DNA of 64,000 bases from Leucogyrophana mollusca. Its lineage: Eukaryota; Basidiomycota; Agaricomycetes; Boletales. Below, in pieces: positions 56,142 through 64,000 of the stretch. Below the pieces are notes generated by a model. That model worked only from the letters and a program-made list of their open reading frames with translations, was not told the DNA's origin and ran no database searches. The position numbers and the translations under genes were made by a program. The stretch covers positions 1 to 64,000 of the forward strand of contig MU266426.1 of the NCBI GenBank assembly GCA_021014945.1, in the 5' to 3' direction. The stretch's first letter is position 1; every line of letters begins with the position of its first letter.

Positions 56142-58189
56142 TTATAGAAGCCTAGATTGTTTGAGATGCCGCCGTACAACCATATCGCGGACTAAGAAGC
56201 CATCAAGATCAGGGACAAGGCAGTTAAGGAGACTACCCACCGCTAGCGAGGATACCTGCCGTGGTACTTGTGTCCTGGATATAATTGTTAGAGGCCTGAA
56301 GACGCTGGGGTAGGGTGGATCATACCGTCACAGAAGTGCAAAACCCATAGAACTTGCGAGGCAAAGGCGAGTATTCCCGGTGTATCGCACTGAACTTGCT
56401 TCGGAAGTCTAATGCGATCCTTGGTCAACATACAAAGAGGAGATGCAGACAAGAAACGAACACTTCGACGCTGTCTCCAGATCGTTCGGGCGGTCTGCGT
56501 AGCTACGAACATATTTCGACAACCGAATGCCAGACTTGAGCTTCGCATCAAGGATGTCGCACTTGTTTAAAAAGAGGACAAGGTCCACGTTCGCGAGTAG
56601 CCTGTTGGAACATACCGCCTTCCAAAGAAGGACGCTGTCTTCCTACAAGGGATGAGATTGAGCGGTTCGTGGACACATAGACATAAACGTACGAGGCGGT
56701 TCACGCTGCGATCTTCAGCAAGCACTTGATCGAAACCAGATATTGGAGCTAAGAAAATTATAGCGTCCACTGTGTGTCCAATGTTTAGTCAGGGCTGCAC
56801 TGGTGGGCTCTTGAGTACATACCATCGTCAAAGAAAGGCACCCATGTTGCTGTGGACGGAATTCAGTGGACTTCAGGTACTTCAGATTCATGTCGCTTAC
56901 CTCGCTGGTGACACAAACAAATATGCGATATTCATGACTCAAATTAACCGAGAACTAGGAGGGTCCATCAACGCACCTGCGAACGTGAACCACCGACATC
57001 GACAATTCGCCATTCGGTACCGCTTTCCCGACCAGCTGAAGCCTCCATTTCACATCTGTATTCTGAGACCCCAACGGTTTTCAGACGTGCCCGTAGAACA
57101 TCATCTGGACACGGCCGGTTCAGGATAGCCCTTTGACCAGTAACTGCATCACGCACCATCATTAGGAGCATAATCCAGAGCGGTCACGCGCTCCAAATCG
57201 TTTAAGAAACTACGGACAATGTCAGCGATGAAATGCAGGAGAAAAGAAGACATCGGTACAATCCAGGGAATTCCTCCAGTCTGATTTTCCTCCGTCGTAA
57301 TACCTCACGCACAAGTTTATCGTTCCAAAGGGCCAGGATGTCATCACTGCATGAGTGAAGAACCTCTTGGGCCTCATCTCGCATGCCGAATCCCGTATCT
57401 CCTGAGAGAATAGGTGGGCCATTTGTCCGCGAACCGCTCGCTAGTGCGCCTTTCCATGTTGCTCCGGGGCGAACAAACACCTCCTGTGATTGCCAGGAGC
57501 GTTCACTGCTCCTACTGCGGTGACTCTTGTAATTACTGATGGAACTACCTCCAAGCTGTGATAGAGCATCATCTTCACTTGCTGGTATAAGTTTGGCGAT
57601 GAGGAGAGCCTCGATATGACGGAGAGGTGTGAGGCGCATTTTGAGAAACTCAAGCTCCTGAGGGATGTTGGGACCCCCATCATCGCTATCCTCGCCTCCG
57701 CTGTCGATAGGCGGAAGACGAACGCTAGAGAGAGCATCGATAATCGTACGCACAGAACGGACGATATTGAGCTGAATGACGCTGCGCCAGAGGATGCGCT
57801 CCTCTCGAAAAGCATTCGGAGTGTATAACCTTTGGAAATCTAAGAAACAAGGGCTGAGGCAATATAGAATTAAGAGGGTGAAAAATACTGACGTCTGAGG
57901 GTTGTTGATTTGCCTGCCGTGACCGGCTGAGCATCACGCAAAGCTAAGTGGAGCGCTTGGACCCACCTGATTCGCTTTGGCCGAGCAGCAAAAGTCTGAC
58001 TATACTCCTCTTCTTCTGGGACTGCCGCTCTGCACGGATAGATTCGTCGATCGCCTGGCTTATCCTCTTTGCCTCTGCCTCTTCGGCAAGTCTGATAGCC
58101 CGTTCCTCGTCAGATTCGTCAAAAGGCGGCCTAAGGGCTTCGTCCAGAGGATCAAAATCCTGCAGCGACCTGCTAGCGACTGTGGGCAT
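56142..58189 (-). CDS. divergent heterotrimeric G-protein alpha subunit
   Basis: About 510 aa, longer than the usual 350-360. The N-terminal MPTVASRSLQDFDPLDEALR and an acidic/basic coiled stretch lead to the P-loop LLLGQSESG|KSTT (intron inside). The helical domain holds an insert (SDDGGPNIPQELEFLKM, LGGSSISNYKSHRSRSSERS). Switch I is DDVLRARLKTVGVSEY, switch II DVGGSRSQRATW, followed by DAIIFLAPISGFDQ, FLNKCDILDAKL (NKxD), the FCTSVTA loop and the C-terminus RDMVVRRHLKQSRLL. Family knowledge: G alpha couples 7TM receptors to adenylate cyclase or MAPK. Here the catalytic Gln of switch II (DVGGQ) is Ser, and there is no Gly2/Cys3 for myristoylation or palmitoylation. The typical Arg of switch I is kept. 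A 4 nt micro-exon is needed to keep the frame in switch II. It probably belongs to the expanded atypical G alpha set of Agaricomycetes. Confidence 0.88.
56901..56904 (-). other. 4 nt micro-exon in switch II of the G alpha gene
   Basis: The bases CGAG (gene strand) lie between a 72 nt intron (56,905-56,976) and a 51 nt intron (56,850-56,900), with CAG acceptor and GTAAGC donor. Inclusion gives SRSQ-RA-TWVPFFDDVDAI, which matches the family pattern. A single larger intron would put the next exon out of frame. Confidence 0.75.
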
Positions 58190-61012
58190 TGCAGATAGCG
58201 TTTGGACGAGCAGTCGAAGTCAAACCAAGAGTAAAGGCACAGGAAACGGAGTGACAGTCAAAGTAGTAGGTATTCAGTGGTCAAAAGAGGATTCGGGAGC
58301 ATTTGTAGTAATTACCAGGCACCGACTGTAAAATTATAACACTTGGCTGGCGCCTGGCAGCTCCTTCCCTTCCAGCAACACAGGTCCGTCGTGGCTTGAA
58401 ATTATTATAGCCAGGCTCTGATCGAGGAAATAATCAGGAACTTGTTCTCAGGTCATCTGAACTGCTGGGGATATCCCTTCTTACATTGTTCTTACACGTG
58501 GACCCCGCATGCACTCAACAAGAACTTCCCTCAGTATCGCGGTATCCGAACCCTGTTATCATTCAATCAAGTGTACTACTCATGCAATGTGTCTCAGGGT
58601 ATGTTGTCCAAACTATTGTCGATTTGGCTCGCTCCCGCGCCTTCCCTTTCCCCCGTGCTGATACTCCACTTTCGGGCCCTCAAAATTGCCATAGGTCAGC
58701 CGGGTTCAACTAGCTTTCTGCTTGTCCGGCTTGGTGAATCGTGGGTAGCCATTGTCAGTAAACTCCACCGCAAAGCCGAGGTTCGCTCATACCGTGCCTG
58801 ATCATCTACCAGGAATAGTCTTCCCCGAGCGCGAGGCAGAACGCTTAAGGCACGCAGCACCTAGAAGGTATATCCATGCGCAAAATGGACGGACCAATCA
58901 ACCGCTCTCGCCTGACGAGTTGTTTGGTAGGCGCTTACCGCCGGATAGGATTCGGTTTGTTCCTGGGGGATTCCAGCTTGACTTCGTGGCGCACGAGTTC
59001 GACTCATCTTGCTCTGCGCGAACTTGGTCAGTAAGTCCAACAAGCTATTTTCCCCGGATCCCCAACGCCGATCTAGCCGGGCATGCCATTATCTTCACAC
59101 TCTTTTGATAGGAGCCCCCGCCCTGAAACCCGGAGAGTGGCGTGATTTACTGTGCAAAGGCGCCAGCCGTCACTGGCTACGAATGAGTGACAATCAGGCG
59201 CAATGAAGTGACACAAAATGTATGTAACTTTCCTTTGGAATGCGATCACTGACGTCAAGCTATAGCCTGCACATCTCGGGCGCAAGGGCTTACATTTTCT
59301 ACGTAAGTAGACCGCAGTTCCGCGCATCAATACTGACCGGTTTGAGACCGGTGGGTGTTTTTCCATTATTTCCTCCTTTTCCCATGAATAATCGCATCAG
59401 ATGAACCTTGTCGGATGATAACCGTCCTCTCATCTGATAATGACCCTACGCCTCGTGGTCCAGTTTGTGGCCCAAATCTAATCCTATTTCTGCTCTTCTG
59501 CCAGGATTTCTAAGCCAAACCCTGCCCATTTTTGACACAGAGCTGCCGCTCACCGCGTTCGGCGCTCACATCCACGTCAATAATCCAACGACCGGCAATT
59601 GGCGTTTTGATGGAAACAAAATGAAGGGTGCGCGAGTTTTATTCTTAGCTTGCCCTCCGCCCTGTTTTTATGAAAAACTGTCCTACTCTACTACTGTAGT
59701 ATGTGGTTGTGTCATTCGCGGGCACAATGTTCACCCCAAAGTCGCTGGTACCAGCTCCTGAGAGGTTTTCGTGGGAGCAACCAACCTCTCTGAGTAAGGC
59801 CAAGTCCATCCCGCGAATGTTTGGACTTACGAACCTGGGATTTACCGGTTGGCCCTCGGTGGACCCACACAGCAGAAGAAATAAGGACGTGCGAACCGAG
59901 CAGGGCTACGATTGTGACACGTTACACTCGCCGCGCTTCGTTCCTCCCAGATAGTACGTGCCTCGCTTGGTATGTAAAAGCGGCCCTGCTGCTCAAAAAG
60001 AGTTGCTTGGTTTTCGGGGTATGTGCGGGTGGAATATGTTGACTTGCCTGGATATCCGAACAGCTTTTTGGGCCCAATGCCCCTGATGCTGGTCACGCCA
60101 TCTGTGTACGCAGGACCCGAATCAATCCGACATATTTCTGCGCCCTTCGTGTCGGTAGGTCCAACATGCTGGCGTTACCGCGATTCGATAGTGGACTCAG
60201 GCTATTCATTAGACGCTTCATACCGACGATGATGGACGTCTCGCGGTGACAATCTTCGAAATCACTGTGCCTTCGGAACACAACTCGCTTCAATAGGCAC
60301 TTGTTGCTATCGACGGCTCGAGCCATTTGTCCCGTCCCATGTGTCGGGATCTTTTGATCCAGGCTACAGCCTCAATTGACCATCTGTGCTACTGATCGTC
60401 CCCCCTGGCCATCAGTAGAAACCGTCTAACGCCCGAACGCAATCATACCTTGCACCTGCTTGTACCTGGTTATATCCAGAACGGCCCCCATATTTACACC
60501 CCTCTGTGTGGCGTCCGAATCCCGAGTTACCCAGGCAGACCACCGGATCGCAGCCGTTAACGCGGAGCAAAGATAGGGATTTCAAGCGAGGCTTTATCAG
60601 AGACCCACGGGATGTTCTATGGACATCGCTACAGGCACCTACAATCGCATTAGTCGTAGTCGACGTGGACATCTCGGAATGTAGCATCATTCTGGTTTTG
60701 TGGACTTGGGCTTAGTGCATTGCACGATAAATAATGAGACAGAGGTCTGCTCCATACGCGCTAAGGGTCTTTGGGGTCATTCTGGGGTCCCATTGCTCAT
60801 TCCATTGCAACATCGACCCACTCCTGGCTATGAGTCAGTTTTACCTGCCGAAGAGAATTTTATACAGACGTTCTCCTTCACTAAACATTTTGTTGTGTTC
60901 AAAGCTCTCAGTTTAGATTCCGTTTCTTAGGCCATAACAAAGTCAATTCTTCGGTAGACCTGATCTTCTTGTGCTTCGTCTATAACGAGCTACTGTGAAT
61001 TTTGACAGTGTC
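58190..61012. other. region with unresolved coding remnants
   Basis: On the plus strand several protein-like pieces occur in different frames: 58,752-59,030 (ELFGRRLPPDRIRFVPGGFQ), 59,520-59,640 (ELPLTAFGAHIHVNNPTTGN), 59,700-59,900 (MFTPKSLVPAPERFSWEQPT) and 60,080-60,230 (YAGPESIRHISAPFVSVGPT). Plausible 48-70 nt introns separate some of them, but I could not build a single open frame, and I do not recognise the family. They may belong to one unidentified or decayed secreted-protein gene. The last 700 bp is the upstream region of the aspartokinase gene. Confidence 0.4.
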
Positions 61013-63231
61013 ATGTCGGAATCAGACTTAGATCCGGCTGGGTCTCCTCCTGCTCTGTCCAACTCTTCTTCTAGATCTGCCACGCCACCTTCACCACCCA
61101 CCCCTCCCAATCTGCACCAAAACACCATCGACCCCGAGGCAAAATGGCTTGTACAAAAATTCGGCGGCACCAGCGTCGGCAAGTTCGCCGTGAAGATCGC
61201 TCGAGACATTGTGTCGTGCGTGGTCAATATATCATCGCGTTATTCACCCTAATGATCCCCAAAGAGGCTACATTGACCAGCATAAGGTCGCGATCGTCTG
61301 TTCCGCACGCTCGGGGTCGACGAAGGCGCTTGGCACAACCAACCTGTTACTAAAGGCCGCCAGTGAAGCCCGTAGACGGTCCGGCAGCAAGTCGTTCGGT
61401 ACACCTGGAAACATGACGCCGCTGACCAATGGTATGTTCGGACGAGCAGAAGACACGCCTGGGGTATCCTCCCCAGGAACTCCTCGGGGTCGTAGCTCTT
61501 CTTCTCCCCGTTCATCGTCACCTCCGTCCATGTTCCCATTGACGCCCTTGACCACCCCTCAGGCAGGGCAGAGCCATCCTGAGTTTAATACCACTGTCGA
61601 TATCATACGTTCGGAGCATATGGTCGCCGCACAGACGTCCATTCGGGATCCTGATATTCTCCAGGAGCTGGCGGCAGAAATAGAACGAGACTGTGACTGG
61701 TTACGCAGTTTCTTGTTTGCAGCGCAGGTGAAGCGGTTGATAATAGTTGTTGTCCGGTACCAGAGAACTCACACGCCCGTGGGTTATTCCTTCGCCTCAT
61801 CCGGTGTGCTTTTCTTAGGTGATAGACGAAATATCTCCTCGGTCGCGAGACAGCATTATCGGTTTTGGCGAGCGACTAGGATGTAAGCTTATGACTGCGA
61901 TACTAAGGGACCAAGTAAGCCTCCATGGTTTACACCGACTGCACCCATTAACAGCAATATATCCTTCAGGGCATAGACGCCGAATATGTATCACTGGAAG
62001 ATGTTCTACCTTCAGAAGAGGAGGACGAATCCACGGTGCCTCCAGGCCCCCTGGACCAGTCTTTTTATGACAAAGTCGCCACCGTCGTTGGTGAGCGCGT
62101 TAAACAATGCGCACCAAGAGTGCCCGTAGTCACCGGCGCGTTATACAACTGTTGCATTTATGTCGCGAACTCACATCTTGTTGTCAGGCTTTTTTGGTCC
62201 AGTGCCAGGGTCGCTGCTCCGCCAAGTGGGAAGAGGCTACACCGATCTGTTGTCTGCGCTGCTTACCGTTGGCCTCGAGGCCTCGGAGCTGCAGATATGG
62301 AAGGAGGTCGACGGCATATTCACCGCGGACCCACGAAAAGTGCCTACAGCACGGCTCATACCCATCATTTCCCCAGACGAAGCGGCTGAGCTGACATATT
62401 ATGGAAGCGAAGTCGTTCATCCGTTCACCATGGAACAAGTTCGTACCACCGTGTCGCATTGTAGCCGATATGGCTGTACTGACCAAGGTTTTTGATGGCC
62501 GTAGGTAATCCGTCGAAACATTCCCATACGCATAAAAAATGTCGAAAATCCAATGGGAGGTGGTACGGTGATTCACCCTGATCCGGACTTAGAACCCCCA
62601 CATGGAGGCATCCCTGCGCTCCCGGAGCCTGTTCCATTGGCTATGCTCCAGGAACTTTCGGCTGCCGCTGCTGATGAAGCTCACCGGAGTAAACGACTAC
62701 CCACCGCAGTCACGATAAAAGAACGAATAGTAATCATGAACATCAATTCAAACAGGAAAAGCGTCTCGCATGGATTTTTAGCGCGTATATTTGGATCTTT
62801 GGATCGGTATGGGGTCGTTGTCGACTTGATCAGCACGAGTGAGGTGCACGTCAGTATGGCCATTGAAGACTCTCTGCCCAGCAAGATAATGGACCGACTC
62901 GTGTCGGAGCTACGTAAAAGCGGGACGGTGTGTCGACATTCTGGCCCAGGTCCATCCATAGCCGCTTCATCTGCGTTTTTAGGTCTCTGTTCACCGCGAA
63001 ATGGCTATCCTCTCGCTAGTCGGGAAGCAGATGCGCAATATGGTCGGTATATCCGGCCGCATGTTTACTACCCTTGCGCAGGGGAACGTAAACATCGAAA
63101 TGATTAGCCAAGGGGCCAGTGAGATCAATATCTCCTGTGTTATTGAAGGCAGAGATGCCGCAAAAGCGTTGAATCTGATCCATCAGAGCTGTTTGCAGAT
63201 CAAACCAGAAGGCGCACGAGGACGAAGTTAG
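61013..63231 (+). CDS. HOM3: aspartokinase (aspartate kinase)
   Basis: About 610 aa in eight or so exons. The amino-acid-kinase signature WLVQKFGGTSVGKFAVKIAR opens the catalytic domain after a 40 aa P/S-rich leader. An S/T/P-rich insert (around residues 110-170, TPGVSSPGTPRGRSSSSPRS) interrupts it, as is usual in basidiomycetes. Then follow ISPRSRDSIIGFGERLGCKL, GFFGPVPGSLLRQVGRGYTD, LQIWKEVDGIFTADPRKVPT, AAELTYYGSEVVHPFTMEQV and two C-terminal ACT domains (IVIMNINSNRKSVSHGFLAR; MRNMVGISGRMFTTLAQGNV), ending KPEGARGRS. The enzyme phosphorylates aspartate, the first step toward threonine and methionine. The ACT domains mediate feedback inhibition by threonine in yeast, and that regulation is likely here. 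One intron (around 62,138-62,190) seems to use a GC donor. Confidence 0.94.
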
Positions 63232-64000
63232 TGGTTCTTACTTGGTCATGTGGGTATCTACGCTGACATCTAACTAAACATTGTAGTGGGACCGTGGTTG
63301 TTCTAGTTGAGCTGGAATCTTAGATGCCGATTTTGTATTTTGCATAGGGCGGTTCAACACCGTGGAGGGTCTCACAGTTACGACATATGTATCTATTAGC
63401 ATCGGCTCTCCTGATGGAAAAGCGGCACGCGACAAGCTGCACAATTAAGCTATTGATCACGTTCTTATCCTCCACAAATTCATTCTTGCCAGACGTGGGT
63501 ACGGTTGAGTACAGCCACAGGCGTTGTTTGGCATCAGCCTCTGAAACAAACAAAGCGCGTGGTAATTCCAGCTACTGCGTTACCGACCATCGTATTTGCG
63601 GCAACCGTGTGCAACATTCACGCTATTACGAGCTCAGCAACACAATGACGGATGCGTCCTTCAAGGACGTGCCCGAGCTATTTGAAGTTAGTCTGCCCGC
63701 TTAGACTGTCCAGAACGCGGGCTGACCAGGAATTAGGTGGAGGTTGGGGAAGCTTTAACTGCCCGGACAGAAAGCCTAGGTGTGTAACGTGACATAGTAG
63801 TGAAAGTCCAAACTCTCTTCACTTGAACTGATCGACTATTTAGCCACCTTTCGGGAACTTGGGCCGCCGGATCTCTGCCATGTTGTAAAGAGTACTGGGC
63901 GTGCTGGTCAACGCGATGTGTGTCCAGATGGTTCTGTTCTCCGAAGCGGAACTACTACAACTGACCTCCAAATTCCTAGCTGGGATCATATCATTTTATC
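63232..64000. other. window edge, no assigned gene
   Basis: It holds the aspartokinase 3' UTR. A minus-strand frame at 63,320-63,553 (FVSEADAKQRLWLYSTVPTS to ANRYICRNCETLHGVEPPYA) with a CxxC pair could be the last exon of a gene whose start lies farther right, near 63,900 or outside the window. Evidence is too thin for a call. Confidence 0.35.

Noticed and set aside
1..64000. CRISPR arrays, rRNA genes, riboswitches or bacterial operons
   Set aside because: None seen. The window is intron-rich eukaryotic DNA.

Overview
This window looks like nuclear DNA of a filamentous basidiomycete, most likely an Agaricomycete. Genes are densely packed on both strands. Almost all are interrupted by many 45-75 nt GT-AG introns. 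The gene content is typically fungal: Gpa-type G alpha, fungal aspartokinase, calcineurin A with an S/T/P-rich tail, an F-box protein, an MRS2 Mg2+ channel and a GH3-like enzyme. There are no bacterial-style operons, CRISPR arrays or rRNA genes. The assignment is inferred from architecture and protein family resemblance, not from a database search.

Layout. 0-3 kb: a small secreted protein (+) and an F-box protein (-). 3.2-7.6 kb: an SF1 RNA helicase of the MOV10/SDE3 type (-), followed upstream by an orphan 3' piece of the proteasome ATPase gene RPT6. 8.0-9.9 kb: a GH3-like acyl-amido synthetase with a late frameshift. 9.9-13.3 kb: gene-poor. 13.3-17.3 kb: calcineurin A and UNC-50 (both -). 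17.6-28.9 kb: a WW/RS-rich protein (+), PIG-A (-), tRNA-Val(CAC), an oxysterol-binding protein homologue (+) and a multispan membrane protein (-); much of this block is strikingly GC-rich. 29-32.8 kb: sparse, with one small gene and tRNA-Val(TAC). 32.8-41.6 kb: a single-pass surface protein, MRS2, a small nucleotidyltransferase-like protein, a doubtful ORF and the intact RPT6. 42.1-55.3 kb: the second helicase copy, a NIPA-type transporter, Xaa-Pro aminopeptidase P with about 20 exons, and a third, older helicase paralogue. 56.1-63.2 kb: a divergent G alpha, an undefined stretch and aspartokinase. The last 0.8 kb holds no assigned gene.

The main structural event is a 4,463 bp inverted duplication. 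Positions 41,179-45,641 (RPT6 3' end plus helicase) reappear reversed at 3,159-7,621. Both arms have the same net length and both helicase reading frames appear open. The copied end inside RPT6 coincides with a perfect 11 bp hairpin. Other notable points are micro-exons of 4 nt (G alpha) and 7 nt (aminopeptidase), a G alpha lacking the catalytic switch II glutamine and the N-terminal myristoylation glycine, two Val tRNA isoacceptors differing by five bases including a compensatory pair, and a PIG-A intron built from a 20 bp minisatellite.

Most genes are single housekeeping genes from unrelated pathways (GPI anchor synthesis, Mg2+ transport, proteasome, calcineurin and G-protein signalling, amino-acid synthesis). 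They do not form a metabolic cluster. The only locally expanded family is the zinc-finger/SF1 helicase.
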